Shown here piece by piece: positions 51,736-61,210 of a DNA stretch of 64,000 bases. Source of the DNA: Thermaerobacter subterraneus DSM 13965. Lineage in GTDB: Bacteria > Bacillota > Sulfobacillia > Thermaerobacterales > Thermaerobacteraceae. The stretch is from the NCBI RefSeq assembly GCF_000183545.2, contig NZ_JH976535.1, forward strand, positions 1,169,890 to 1,233,889, read 5' to 3'. The translations under genes were made by a program, and so were the position numbers. Below the pieces are notes generated by a model. It did no database searches and had not been told where the DNA came from. It saw only the letters and a program-made list of their open reading frames with translations. The first letter of the stretch is position 1. Every line of letters begins with the position of its first letter.

Positions 51736-53187
51736 GTGGCTAGCGACGGGGGAAGGGAACGAAACGACATGAAGGCCATGGCCGAAGGCCAGTGGCGCCC
51801 GCCGGCCGTAGCGGTGATGGTGGCGGGGGAAGCCGCCGGCACCAAGGTGCCCGGCGAGCGGAGCCTGCCCGAGGTCCACGGCAGTATTGCCATCCCCCGT
51901 GGGCACGGGCGATGGGCGGCGGTTCGCAAGTTCCTTGCCTACGCCGGCCCGGGCTTCCTGGTGGCGGTCGGCTACATGGACCCGGGAAACTGGGCGACGT
52001 CCCTTGCCGCCGGTTCGGCTTACGGTTACGCTCTCCTCTCCGTGGTGCTGATATCCAGCCTCATGGCCATGTTTCTCCAAGCCCTTTGCGCCCGCCTGGG
52101 CATCGCCACCGGCCTTGACCTCGCCCAGGCCTGCCGCGTGCGCTACCCGCGGCGAACCAGCTTCCTGCTCTGGGTGCTGGCCGAGCTGGCCATTGCCGCC
52201 ACGGACCTGGCCGAAGTAGTCGGCACGGCCATCGCCCTCAACCTGTTGTTCGGCCTCCCCCTGCTCCTCGGCGTGATCTTGACGGCTCTCGACGTGGTCC
52301 TGATCCTTTTCCTCCAACACCGCGGCTTCCGTTACGTGGAGGCGCTGGTGGTGTCGCTGATCGCCATCATCATGGGCAGTTTCTTCCTCAACCTGCTCTA
52401 TGCTTCCCCGGCCCTGGGGCCCATCGTGGCGGGCCTCATCCCGACGGGGCGGCTCGTGCTGGAGCCGGAGATGCTCTACCTGGCGCTGGGTATCCTCGGC
52501 GCCACGGTGATGCCGCACAACCTGTACCTGCACTCGAGCATCGTTCAGACGCGCGCTTACGGCTCCGACGAGCGGGACAAGCGGGAGGCCATTCGCTACG
52601 CTACCGCGGACTCCACCATCGCCCTCGGTATCGCCTTCTTCGTCAACGCCGCGATCCTCGTGCTGTCCGCCGCCACCTTCCACACCCGCGGCTTCACACA
52701 GGTAGCGGAGATCCAGGAAGCCTACCGGCTGCTGAGCCCGTTGCTCGGGGTCCAGGCGGCAAGCCTCCTGTTCGCCGTGGCGCTCCTGGCCGCCGGCCAG
52801 AATTCCACGCTCACCGGCACGCTGGCCGGCCAGGTCGTGATGGAGGGATTCCTCCGCCTGCGCCTGCCGGCCTGGCTGCGGCGGCTGATCACGCGGCTGG
52901 TAGCCATCGTGCCCGCGGTCCTGGTGACGGCCCTCGCCGGCCCGTCCGCAACCGCGCAGCTGCTGATCCTCTCCCAGGTGATCCTGTCCCTGCAGCTCCC
53001 CTTCGCCGTGATCCCGCTGATGCAGTTCACCGGCGACCCGCGGCTCATGGGCCCCTTCGTCAACACCGGTTGGATGAAGGTCCTGGGCTGGGCCATCGCC
53101 TTGACGATCACGGGACTGAACGCGTTCCTCCTTTACCAGACGGTGGCGGGGCTCCTGGGTGGGTCCGGGGCGCCCATGGCGGGGTGA
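51736..53187 (+). CDS. mntH: Nramp-family divalent metal transporter
   Basis: A 483-residue Nramp (MntH) proton-coupled importer of Mn(II)/Fe(II). The metal-binding motifs are intact: [13 protein letters not shown] in TM1 and [16 protein letters not shown] in TM6, with [20 protein letters not shown] later. About 11 hydrophobic segments. The first ~65 residues are a cytoplasmic tail longer than in E. coli MntH. The GTG at 51736 has AAGGAG upstream. It is a single gene with an elaborate control region, and is followed by the CadC/CadA metal-export genes. Confidence 0.92.
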   Translation: MASDGGRERNDMKAMAEGQWRPPAVAVMVAGEAAGTKVPGERSLPEVHGSIAIPRGHGRWAAVRKFLAYAGPGFLVAVGYMDPGNWATSLAAGSAYGYALLSVVLISSLMAMFLQALCARLGIATGLDLAQACRVRYPRRTSFLLWVLAELAIAATDLAEVVGTAIALNLLFGLPLLLGVILTALDVVLILFLQHRGFRYVEALVVSLIAIIMGSFFLNLLYASPALGPIVAGLIPTGRLVLEPEMLYLALGILGATVMPHNLYLHSSIVQTRAYGSDERDKREAIRYATADSTIALGIAFFVNAAILVLSAATFHTRGFTQVAEIQEAYRLLSPLLGVQAASLLFAVALLAAGQNSTLTGTLAGQVVMEGFLRLRLPAWLRRLITRLVAIVPAVLVTALAGPSATAQLLILSQVILSLQLPFAVIPLMQFTGDPRLMGPFVNTGWMKVLGWAIALTITGLNAFLLYQTVAGLLGGSGAPMAG

Positions 53188-53257
53188 AAGGGGCCTTCCC
53201 CGGGTACGCGCCCGGTCGCCGGTGGTCGAACCGGGAGGGCGGAACGAGCGCCGGCGG

Positions 53258-53286
53258 TTGACATCCCCAGCGCCGGTCGCTAGTAT
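53258..53286 (+). promoter_or_regulatory. Promoter of the cadC-cadA operon
   Basis: TTGACA, 17 bp, TAGTAT: near-consensus. Downstream, CGATTA occurs twice (53293 and 53301) across the likely transcription start, a possible ArsR/CadC operator. The site lies 50 bp before cadC. Confidence 0.8.
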
Positions 53287-53335
53287 GGACGTCGATTAAA
53301 CGATTATGGAAGAATCAAATGAGGAGGGGCCGCCC

Positions 53336-53704
53336 GTGACAGCATCACGGCAGAGAGCCCGGAATGACGTGTGCGCGAGCTTCGACCCCAACGGCGAGCG
53401 CGTCGCCGCCCTGCGCGAGCGCCTCGTGGAAGTGGCGGGACTGTCGGAGTTGTTCCAGGCCCTGGCCGACGAGACGCGCACCAAGATCCTCTACCTGCTG
53501 GCGTCCGAGGAACTCTGCGTCTGCGACCTGGCGGCCATCCTCGACCTCTCCCTACCCGCCGTGTCCCACCACCTGCGCCTGCTCAAGACGATGCGGCTGG
53601 TCAAGTACCGGCGGGAGGGCAAGAACGTCTACTACTCCCTGGCCGACGAGCACGTCCTGCGGCTGATCCAGGTGGCCCAGGAGCACTACGAAGAAGAGCG
53701 CTAG
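53336..53704 (+). CDS. cadC: ArsR/SmtB-family metal-responsive repressor, CadC-like
   Basis: A 122-residue winged-helix repressor. ELCVCDLAAILDLSLPAVSH contains the CVC metal-site motif of CadC on helix alpha-3, followed by HHLRLLKTMRLVKYRREGKN and YYSLADEHVLRLIQVAQEH. CadC has two N-terminal Cys; only one is present here (NDVCASFDP), so the cadmium site may be altered. The GTG at 53336 follows GAGGAGGGG; an ATG at 53306 would lack a binding site. It lies 36 bp before cadA and very likely represses the operon until Cd(II), Zn(II) or Pb(II) binds. Confidence 0.9.
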   Translation: MTASRQRARNDVCASFDPNGERVAALRERLVEVAGLSELFQALADETRTKILYLLASEELCVCDLAAILDLSLPAVSHHLRLLKTMRLVKYRREGKNVYYSLADEHVLRLIQVAQEHYEEER

Positions 53705-53740
53705 CCCCCAAGGCGGGAAGGCGCGCCGGAGGGATTGCCG

Positions 53741-56047
53741 ATGAGCACGGACACACGGCGGGAGCCTCTGCACAGCTATGTCCTGGAGGGCATCGACTGC
53801 GCCAGCTGCGCGCAGCGGATCGAGGATGCCCTGCGCCGCGAGCCGGGGCTGGAAGACGCCACCGTCAGCTTCGCCACGGGGTCCGTCCTGCTTCCCCCGG
53901 CCCAGGTCGAGCGCGCCCGGCAGATCATCGCCCGCGTCGAACCCGGCGTCCGGCTCGTCACGCCGCGCCAAGACACGGGGGCTGCCGCCCGGGACGGGAC
54001 TCGTCAGGAGGGCGTTTTTCCCCACGGGACGAACCCGGCGCCGGATGCGGCGGTACATCCCACGGGAGAAACCGTGGGAAGGGCCGCCGGGAAGGCGGTG
54101 GCGCCGCGTTCGTCCGGCGAGGAAAGGACGGGCACGACGGGCCAGGCAGAGCGGCCGGCTGAAGAAGAGGAACATCACTCCACCTACCGCCGCCTGGCGG
54201 CCATCGGCCTGGCCACTTTGGCGTTCCTGGCAGCCACCTTCCTCCACCCACGGGTGGATGGTACGCCCCTCGCCCTGGCGGTGGACGCCGCGCTACTGGC
54301 CGTTTACTTGTGGGTCGGGCACGGCGTGATCGGGGCCGCCCTTCGCAACGCCCGGCGCGGGCAGCTTTTCGACGAGAACTTCCTGATGACCGTGGCCACC
54401 GCGGGCGCCATCGCCATCCACGAGCTGCCCGAGGCAGTGGCGGTCATGCTGTTCTACACCGTCGGCGAGTTCTTCCAGGACCTGGCCGTGCAGCGCTCCC
54501 GGCGCTCCATCCGGGCACTCATGGACCTCCGGCCCGACTACGCCCACGTGCGGCGGAACGGTGAAATCCTCCGCGTATCGCCCGAGGCGGTGGCCGTGGG
54601 CGAGGAAATCGTGGTCCGGCCCGGGGAGCGCATCCCCCTGGACGGCCAAGTGGTCGAAGGATCGTCCTTCGTGGACACCTCCGCCCTCACGGGAGAATCG
54701 GTGCCCCGGCGGGTGGAACCCGGCGACGAAGTGATGGCGGGCATGGTCAACACCCGAGGCCTGCTCACCGTGCGGGTCACCCGGCCCTTCGGCGAGTCGT
54801 CGGTGGCCAAGATCCTGCGGCTGGTGGAGACGGCGGCCGCGCGCAAGGCACCTACGGAGCGTTTCATCACGACCTTCTCGCGTTACTACACGCCGGCAGT
54901 CGTTGTGGCCGCCGCGGCGATCGCGGTCATCCCCCCGCTGGTGGTGCCCGGGGCGGAGTTCGGCGAGTGGGTCCGGCGCGCGCTGGTCCTGCTGGTGATC
55001 TCGTGTCCCTGCGCGCTGGTGGTGTCGATCCCGCTGGGCTACTTCGGCGGCCTCGGCGGCGCCTCGCGGCGGGGCGTGCTAGTCAAGGGGGCCAACTACC
55101 TGGACGCCCTGACGCGCCTGGACACCGTCGTTTGGGACAAGACGGGCACGCTGACGCGGGGCGTCTTCAAGGTGGTAGAGGTCACCCCCTACAACGGGTT
55201 CTCCCGCGGCCGGGTCCTGGAGCTGGCCGCCCACGCCGAGGCCTTCTCCAGCCACCCCATCGCCGCCTCCATCGCCGAGGCGTACGGCCAGAGCGTGGAC
55301 GAAGCGCGCGTGTCGGGCTACGAAGAGGTCGCGGGCCATGGCGTGCGCGCCCGTGTGGACGGGCAACTAGTCGTTGCCGGTAACGACCGGCTCCTGCACC
55401 GCGAGGGCATCCCTCACGAGACCTGCGAGGCCGAGGGCACGGTGGTCTACGTGGGAGTGGATGGCGCGCTGGCGGGGCGCATCGTCATCGCGGACGAGAT
55501 CAAGCCCGAGGCGGCGGCGGCCGTGCGCGCGCTGCGCGAACTGGGCGTCCGGCGCCAGGTCATGCTGACGGGGGACGACCGGTCCGTCGCCGAGAAGGTG
55601 GCCGCAACGCTGGACCTGGACGATGTGCACGCCAACCTGCTCCCCGAGGATAAGGTGGCGGCCGTAGAGCGGCTGGACGCCGAGCGGCGCCAAGAGGGGC
55701 GGCCCGGCGCCCTCGCCTTCGTCGGGGACGGCATTAACGACGCACCGGTGCTGACCCGGGCGGACATCGGCGTCGCCATGGGCGGCCTCGGCTCGGACGC
55801 GGCCATCGAGGCGGCCGACGTAGTGATCATGGACGACAGCCCGGCCAGGCTGGCGACGGCCGTGTCCGTGGCCCGGGCCACGCGCCGCATCGTGAAGCAG
55901 AACATCGCCTTCGCCCTCGGGGTCAAGCTGATTTTCGTGCTCCTAGGGGCCGCGGGAGTGGCCTCCATGTGGGAAGCGGTATTTGCCGACGTCGGCGTCT
56001 CCCTGCTGGCCATCCTCAACGCCACCCGCGTTCTCCGCGCGGGATAG
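53741..56047 (+). CDS. cadA: Cd(II)/Zn(II)/Pb(II)-exporting P1B-type ATPase
   Basis: A 768-residue heavy-metal ATPase. It has an N-terminal HMA domain with EGIDCASCAQRIE, a long charged linker (residues ~90-145), an actuator motif DTSALTGESVPRRVEPGD, the transmembrane SCPCALVVS, the phosphorylation site DKTGTLTRG, the SSHPIAASIAEA HP motif, GDGINDAPVLTRAD, and C-terminal membrane residues DVGVSLLAILNATR typical of the Zn/Cd/Pb (P1B-2) group. The ATG at 53741 follows GGAGGG. It detoxifies the cytoplasm and is controlled with cadC. Confidence 0.94.
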   Translation: MSTDTRREPLHSYVLEGIDCASCAQRIEDALRREPGLEDATVSFATGSVLLPPAQVERARQIIARVEPGVRLVTPRQDTGAAARDGTRQEGVFPHGTNPAPDAAVHPTGETVGRAAGKAVAPRSSGEERTGTTGQAERPAEEEEHHSTYRRLAAIGLATLAFLAATFLHPRVDGTPLALAVDAALLAVYLWVGHGVIGAALRNARRGQLFDENFLMTVATAGAIAIHELPEAVAVMLFYTVGEFFQDLAVQRSRRSIRALMDLRPDYAHVRRNGEILRVSPEAVAVGEEIVVRPGERIPLDGQVVEGSSFVDTSALTGESVPRRVEPGDEVMAGMVNTRGLLTVRVTRPFGESSVAKILRLVETAAARKAPTERFITTFSRYYTPAVVVAAAAIAVIPPLVVPGAEFGEWVRRALVLLVISCPCALVVSIPLGYFGGLGGASRRGVLVKGANYLDALTRLDTVVWDKTGTLTRGVFKVVEVTPYNGFSRGRVLELAAHAEAFSSHPIAASIAEAYGQSVDEARVSGYEEVAGHGVRARVDGQLVVAGNDRLLHREGIPHETCEAEGTVVYVGVDGALAGRIVIADEIKPEAAAAVRALRELGVRRQVMLTGDDRSVAEKVAATLDLDDVHANLLPEDKVAAVERLDAERRQEGRPGALAFVGDGINDAPVLTRADIGVAMGGLGSDAAIEAADVVIMDDSPARLATAVSVARATRRIVKQNIAFALGVKLIFVLLGAAGVASMWEAVFADVGVSLLAILNATRVLRAG

Positions 56048-56185
56048 GCAGGAGCAGTGAGGCACCCGGAGCATCAGCGATGGCGGGGCGGCAGGCGACG
56101 ATCGCGACAGGCCGTCGCCTGCCGCCCCTTCCCTGACCGCCGTGGACATACCCGCCGTGTGGGCCTAGGAAAAGGAGGGCCGGAT

Positions 56186-56809
56186 TTGCCGGTCAACACA
56201 AATTTCTGGAATCGGATTCGCTACACTATTTACAGCCCCTTTTATGACCGGATTGCTTCGTTTCCCCAGTGCCGCCGCCGCTCGATAGAGATCCTACGCC
56301 CAGCCGAGGGAGAACGGGTGCTTATCATCGGAGCTGGAAGCGGCTTGGATATCCCGTACATTCCAAGCAGCGTGCATATTACCGCCGTTGATGTGACCCC
56401 TGCGATGGTGGATCGCCTGCGAAGGAGAGCGCAACACCTGGGCAGGTATGTGGACGCCAGGGTGATGGACGGGCAAGCGCTGGACTTTCCATCCGAGTGT
56501 TTTGATGCGGTGATCCTACACCTGATCCTGGCGGTGATTCCGGATCCGTTCGCCTGTATCCAAGAGGCTGCTCGCGTCTTGAAGCCAGGTGGGCGAGCCA
56601 TTGTTTGGGACAAGTTCTTGCCCGATCATGAAGAGCCCTCTATGGCCAGGCGGTTACTCAACATCTTCAGCCATGTGGCCTTCTCCGACATTAACCGGAA
56701 GCTCGGACCTCTGGTGAATAGTACGAACCTCGTCATTGAGCACCAAGAATTGATGCCGGTAGCCGGACTTCCCTACACGATCGCGCTCCTCAGAAAACCG
56801 CAATCCTGA
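56186..56809 (+). CDS. SAM-dependent methyltransferase (UbiE/PmtA-like class I)
   Basis: A 207-residue class I methyltransferase. The SAM-binding motif I is VLIIGAGSGLDIPYIP, followed by the acidic ITAVDVTPAMVDRLRRRA, the FDAVILHLILAVIPDP motif and RVLKPGGRAIVWDKF. The N-terminus (FWNRIRYTIYSPFYDRIASF) resembles phospholipid N-methyltransferases and UbiE relatives; the substrate is unknown. The TTG at 56186 follows AAAAGGAGGG. Base composition is clearly lower in GC than the cadA gene before it, suggesting separate acquisition. The following 280 bp hold no gene that I can support. Confidence 0.8.
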   Translation: MPVNTNFWNRIRYTIYSPFYDRIASFPQCRRRSIEILRPAEGERVLIIGAGSGLDIPYIPSSVHITAVDVTPAMVDRLRRRAQHLGRYVDARVMDGQALDFPSECFDAVILHLILAVIPDPFACIQEAARVLKPGGRAIVWDKFLPDHEEPSMARRLLNIFSHVAFSDINRKLGPLVNSTNLVIEHQELMPVAGLPYTIALLRKPQS

Positions 56810-57089
56810 CACGTTCGGCACCTGCCCCGAGCCCGTCCGGGCACGTGAGGAAGGCAAAACCGCGAGGAGGTCCCGGCGCGCACGCCTGGTTCCGTCACGC
56901 GGGCACTCTGTCGCTGGCCGGCGGCGCCCTCGCCGCCATTAGCACCGCCCTGCACCCGATCATGCCCGTACTGGAGCGCAGGCCACTCGCGCAGGTGAGC
57001 GCCACCTACTCTCCCTGCCCGTCGTCGACGTCCTGGCCGTCGACACCCTACCTTGGTACAGGTGGTGCGCAACATCGCCGGGAGGGGTT

Positions 57090-58541
57090 TCACATCATGG
57101 TGCCCCGCATGTCCATCGGTTGCTGCAGCAGCCAGAGTCCGGCGGTCATGAGGATCAGCAAGAGCGCTACCCACGGCAGGGCGGCCCGTGCCGCCGCCCG
57201 CCGGTCGCTCCACTGGTCCAGGGCGATGAAATAGACGGTGACCAGAGACAATGTGAAACCCGCGGTAAGTAACACGATTTCCAGCGGCAACAGCCATGGA
57301 CGTGGCAGGAGGGCGGCCAGCTGCCACGCGGGCGAGCCCAGGAGGGGCTTTCCCGTCACGTCGAGCACGAAAGACTGGGTCACCGGTACGATGGTCAGCG
57401 CGCCGCTCAAGAAGTGGAACAGGTAGTGGGCCAGCCACATGCCGAATCCCATGGGCGCCAGGGCGTAGGTGTACCGCGTCGCTACCCGTAGCAGTGGTTC
57501 CCGGGTTCCCGTGAGCCAGCGGGTCATCCCCGCCGCACCCCCCACCACGAGCACCGGTACCACCAGCATGCCCGTGACGAAGATGATGCCCCACGCCGGG
57601 CCATCCGCCCCAAGGCCGACGGTGCTCGCTAGCCACTCCTGCAGCGCGTACACGGGCGATACCATCCCGAAGGCGTTGACAAACGCGGCGGCCGTCAAGG
57701 CCAGGACCAGCCAGGCCAGGTCGGGGCGAAGGCTGAGCCGGCCGATCCCTGCCCGCCGGGTATCCATCCACAGTTCTGCCGCCGGCACCCGGGCCAACAC
57801 GCCCACGTTGCTATACGGGCACGCATGCACGCAGTCCAGGCAGAACGTGCAGTCCAGGTTGCCCGCTTTGGCCTGCTGGAACAGTCCCAACTCGCACCCC
57901 GGAATGCCGTCACGACCCTTGATGCAATCTTTCGTTCGGCACGCAGCACAAACATCAGGATCGCGGACCGCCACCTCAAAGGGCGAATGGATGGCGTTGA
58001 CAAAGTTGAACTGGCCGATGGGGCAGACGTACTTGCAAAAAGGGGCCCCCGCGAACACCGCGTCGATGACGAACGAGGCTACGAAATACCCCACGGCCAG
58101 CCAGGCGGTAAGCCACGGGCTGGCCCACAGGTCCCAAGCCTCGTAGGCCCAGAAGAAGGCCAACAGCAGCCCCGCCGCTAGCCACTTGTTCCTCAGCCAT
58201 CGCGGCCAGGTCCGCCCGTGGGGGAAGAACCTGCGCGCCAGGCGGCGTGTCAACATGAAGGGGCACGCCATGCAGAACACGTTGCCCGCGATCAGCAACG
58301 CCAGTACGACGAGGCCGCGCCAGTGCACCCACGGCAGTACCCCTGCCAGGTTCTTTGGCGACAACTGTGGGCCGGTCAAACCGTCAAAAATGACGAGCGC
58401 AGCTGTCAGAAGCAGGGGGATCTGAAGCGCGGTACGCGCATGACGCCAGCGCAAGAACCTGCCCACCCAGGGAAGGCGTGTCAAATCCACACCCTGGCCT
58501 TGCTTGGTCGGGAGCGGTTCCTGCAGCAGAACGCCCCGCAT
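57090..58541 (-). CDS. Membrane-bound polyferredoxin (NapH/CcoG-like 4Fe-4S protein)
   Basis: A 483-residue integral membrane iron-sulfur protein. There are four to five hydrophobic segments before a cytoplasmic Cys-rich domain: FCMACPFMLTRR, CKYVCPIGQFNFV, CAACRTKDCIKG and LDCTFCLDCVHACPY (two probable [4Fe-4S] clusters), then about five more hydrophobic segments. This architecture resembles NapH/NosR/CcoG-type quinol-to-cytoplasm electron carriers. The ATG at 58541 overlaps the previous stop (TGATG). It is the third gene of a minus-strand set with two small exported proteins. A link to copper or respiratory oxidase maturation is a guess from context with cydAB. Confidence 0.82.
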   Translation of the reverse strand: MRGVLLQEPLPTKQGQGVDLTRLPWVGRFLRWRHARTALQIPLLLTAALVIFDGLTGPQLSPKNLAGVLPWVHWRGLVVLALLIAGNVFCMACPFMLTRRLARRFFPHGRTWPRWLRNKWLAAGLLLAFFWAYEAWDLWASPWLTAWLAVGYFVASFVIDAVFAGAPFCKYVCPIGQFNFVNAIHSPFEVAVRDPDVCAACRTKDCIKGRDGIPGCELGLFQQAKAGNLDCTFCLDCVHACPYSNVGVLARVPAAELWMDTRRAGIGRLSLRPDLAWLVLALTAAAFVNAFGMVSPVYALQEWLASTVGLGADGPAWGIIFVTGMLVVPVLVVGGAAGMTRWLTGTREPLLRVATRYTYALAPMGFGMWLAHYLFHFLSGALTIVPVTQSFVLDVTGKPLLGSPAWQLAALLPRPWLLPLEIVLLTAGFTLSLVTVYFIALDQWSDRRAAARAALPWVALLLILMTAGLWLLQQPMDMRGTMM

Positions 58542-59113
58542 CACCCGTGCACTCCCTTCCGGCGCCCGGGCGGCCAGAAGGCCACCCCGGCCAGAATCGA
58601 GAGGATCGCGAGGCCCAACAGTGCCGGGAGCCATATCCACCAGGACCTCTGCTGGCCTTTGAAGGGAAACACCAATTCGAGCCGGCCAATCTTCCCTTCG
58701 CCAATGGCAAGCGGGGTCGTGTTCGAAGCCGTTTCGCCCTGATCGCGCAACACCACGTGTAACGTCCATGCGCCTCCCGGCGGAGCAGTCAGGCGACCGC
58801 GCCAGCGACCCGGCCCGTCGGCGGGCTCCAGGGAGATGTCGCGCGCTCTCTCATCCTCCGGACTGCCGGCGCCGGTGGTGTTCTGGGGAACGAGGCGCAG
58901 ATTCACCGTAGCCGGAACGGGCTGCCCGCTGTTGGCCCCGCTGACCGTAACCAGCACCTCCGCAGGTTGACCCGGCTTCAGCGGATCGGGTCGAAAGGTG
59001 ATGACTGCTTTCAAGTCCTCACTATGCGCCTCGACCGGAGCTGCGGTGGCCAGCACCAGGAGCCCTGCCAGCAACACCAGGGCCTGTCGGAAGCGCACAT
59101 ATGCATCATTCAC
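58541..59113 (-). CDS. Exported membrane-anchored protein with CopC/YtkA-like domain
   Basis: A 190-residue protein with an N-terminal signal (ALVLLAGLLVLATAAPVEAH), a beta-rich Ig-like domain (FRPDPLKPGQPAEVLVTVSG, PATVNLRLVP, GRWRGRLTAPPGGAWTLHV) and one C-terminal membrane helix (WWIWLPALLGLAILSILAGV) ending in basic residues. The outside domain resembles the FixH/YtkA/CopC style seen near copper and oxidase genes. The GTG start overlaps the previous gene by 8 bases. Function unknown; it is probably a partner of the polyferredoxin. Confidence 0.65.
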   Translation of the reverse strand: MNDAYVRFRQALVLLAGLLVLATAAPVEAHSEDLKAVITFRPDPLKPGQPAEVLVTVSGANSGQPVPATVNLRLVPQNTTGAGSPEDERARDISLEPADGPGRWRGRLTAPPGGAWTLHVVLRDQGETASNTTPLAIGEGKIGRLELVFPFKGQQRSWWIWLPALLGLAILSILAGVAFWPPGRRKGVHG

Positions 59114-59504
59114 CGACGGTCACCTCGAAAGTCCGTGTGAACGTCGAGCCCTCAGAGGAACGCAAGGTCACCGTCAGAACCCAGTCGCCGTTCATCGTGA
59201 ACCGGAAGTCCTGTGTGACATACCGGCCCGGATCTGTTTCAACGGCAGTGGCGAAAACGGGCTGCATGCCGGCATGAGTCATGTTCCCCTCCACCGACAC
59301 CTGCAGATTTGATACTGGTTGCCCGCGGTCGCTGACGATGAAGACAAGGCGTGCCTCGCCCACCACGGGCGGATCGGGCTCCAGGACCAGCCGGACGTCG
59401 GGACCGCCTTGGCGACCGGTGCCCTCCGTTTTGGAGCGACAACCAGCCAGGGTTACAATCATGACCACGAGGAGAAGCAATGCGATGGTGCGCTGGAGGC
59501 ACAT
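59106..59504 (-). CDS. YtkA-like lipoprotein
   Basis: A 132-residue exported lipoprotein: signal ending in the lipobox VTLAGC, then a single YtkA-type domain (RLVLEPDPPVVGEARLVFIV, VEGNMTHAGMQPVFATAVET, PGRYVTQDFRFTMNGDWVLT). The THAGMQP segment with His and Met is the conserved core of the family and may bind copper. The ATG at 59504 follows GGAGAGGTG. It is first of three overlapping genes. Confidence 0.75.
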   Translation of the reverse strand: MCLQRTIALLLLVVMIVTLAGCRSKTEGTGRQGGPDVRLVLEPDPPVVGEARLVFIVSDRGQPVSNLQVSVEGNMTHAGMQPVFATAVETDPGRYVTQDFRFTMNGDWVLTVTLRSSEGSTFTRTFEVTVGE

Positions 59505-59779
59505 GCGCGGGCACCTCTCCGTTGTCTTCTGCACGGATCTGTACGGACGGCCTGGGCTGCTTCTCAAAACGGACGCCATGTCAATTCGCGCCTATCCCCC
59601 GGGGGTATGGTCCTATGAACGTTCTTTGGATAGCCATCGGTGCCGTGCCCTACTGGACTTCGGATCTGGGCCCTATAGAGCGGGGAAAGCCACTAGCAAG
59701 TTGAAGGAAGCGCTGGCCGGCTAGCTGCGCCAGGTGTGAGTACCCACGGCCGGCACTGCACGCTGGAGGAGGACTATCC

Positions 59780-61117
59780 GTGCCTGAGGCCACCGCCCAT
59801 CGCGACGAATCGCGCGTCCCGGGGCACCAACGACCCGCGCGCCGGCTTCCCGTCGCCGTCTGGATCCTCTTGGTGGGGAGTTCCTGATCCAGGTCGGCAG
59901 TTACATGGTGGTTCCTTACCTGATGGTGCTGCTGCCCCAGAACCTGGCCGTCTCCACGCTCACCGCCGCGGCGCTCGTCTTTGTGGTCAAGTTCTCCGTT
60001 CAGGCCTCCAGTGTAATCGGCGGGCCGCTGGCCGACCGGCTCGGCACGCGCCGCATGCTGGTGCTGGGCCTGCTGCTGCGCGCCGCGGGCATGGCGGCCT
60101 TCGCCCTCACCCGTCATGTGGGCTGTCATTCGCGGCCAGCGCGGTGGCAGGCTTGGGCAGCGGGCTCTATGCACCCTCCACCCGCGGAGCCATCGGTTCC
60201 CTGACCCCTTCCCCGCTGCGCACCTATGCCGTTTCCCTGCGCGCGGTGGCCGCCAATCTGGGCATGGCCACCGCACCGTTGGCGTTCCTGGTGCTGGCCG
60301 CGGTGGACGTAGACCTCGTCTTCCTGGTATCGGCCGGCCTGTTCGCGGCCCTGGCCACCCACCGGGCCCTGCCGGAACTGCCGGCGCAGGCGTCGGTGTC
60401 GCTGCTCACCATCCTCAAGGAGGTGGCGCGGGACCGGCAGTGGCTGGCCTTCGGCGCACTGATCGCCCTGGCGTGGTCGCTGTACGGGCACCTGGACTCC
60501 AACGTGATGGTCTGGGCCAACGAGCGGGCCGGCCTGGGGGGCATGACCGCCGTGGCGGCGGGCTACGCGGTGCTGGTGGCCGTGCTGCAGATGCCTGTCA
60601 CCCGGTACGTGGCCACGCGCCTGCGGCACTGGGACGTGCTGACGGCGGGAACTGCCCTGACAGCAGCGGGGCTGCTGGCGGTCGGCATGGCCCGCAGCCC
60701 GGTGGGCGCTGCCGTGGCGGTGACCCTCTTCGCCCTGGGCGCGACGCTCCTCGTACCCGGGGCCGACCTGGTGACCAGCGACGTGGCTCCCCCGAAGCGG
60801 GTCAACACATACTTCGGCGCGGCCGGCTTGTTCTCCACCCTGGCGAGGCCAACAGCGCGCCCGTGGGCGCTGCCCTGCTGACCCGCTGGCCGGGAAGTCC
60901 CATGGCTTGGTTCCTCCTGGCCGGGATGGGGTTCGCCCTGGCGCTGGCGCTCCTGGGTGGTGGGCCGCAGTCTGGGGCAACAGGCGCCACGTTATTGACC
61001 TGCGAAGTCGAACCATGCCCATACCCCTTGAGGGGCAGGACGTGGCCGGGCAAGGCCAGCCCTTGCCCAAAGCGGGGCCATTGGGAGACAATACTCAAGG
61101 CCTGTCAGCGGTATTGA
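59780..61117 (+). pseudogene. MFS transporter with three single-base frameshifts
   Basis: A GTG with GGAGGAGGA upstream opens an MFS transporter whose 12-helix similarity runs through three frames. Shifts lie near 59882 (VWILLVGS to FLIQVGSYMVV), near 60118 (FALTRHVG to LSFAASAVAGLGSG) and near 60842 (GLFSTL to GEANSAPVGAALL). Each is explained by loss of one base. Motif A is GGPLADRLGTRRML. The style matches MdtH/YfcJ-like exporters. Either the gene is dead or the sequence has small errors; no large deletion is evident. Confidence 0.75.
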
Positions 61118-61210
61118 CGGCGTTGGACGCTCAGCGTTTAGCCCACACACTCAAGGGAACACGGGGGACGATGGCCGGCCGCAGAGGATGGGCGTGGGGA
61201 GGTAACCAGG

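Noticed and set aside
56810-57089. Short plus-strand coding piece with a membrane-like segment (LSLAGGALAAISTALHP)
   Set aside because: Too short, no ribosome binding site or homology that I can recognise; left unannotated.
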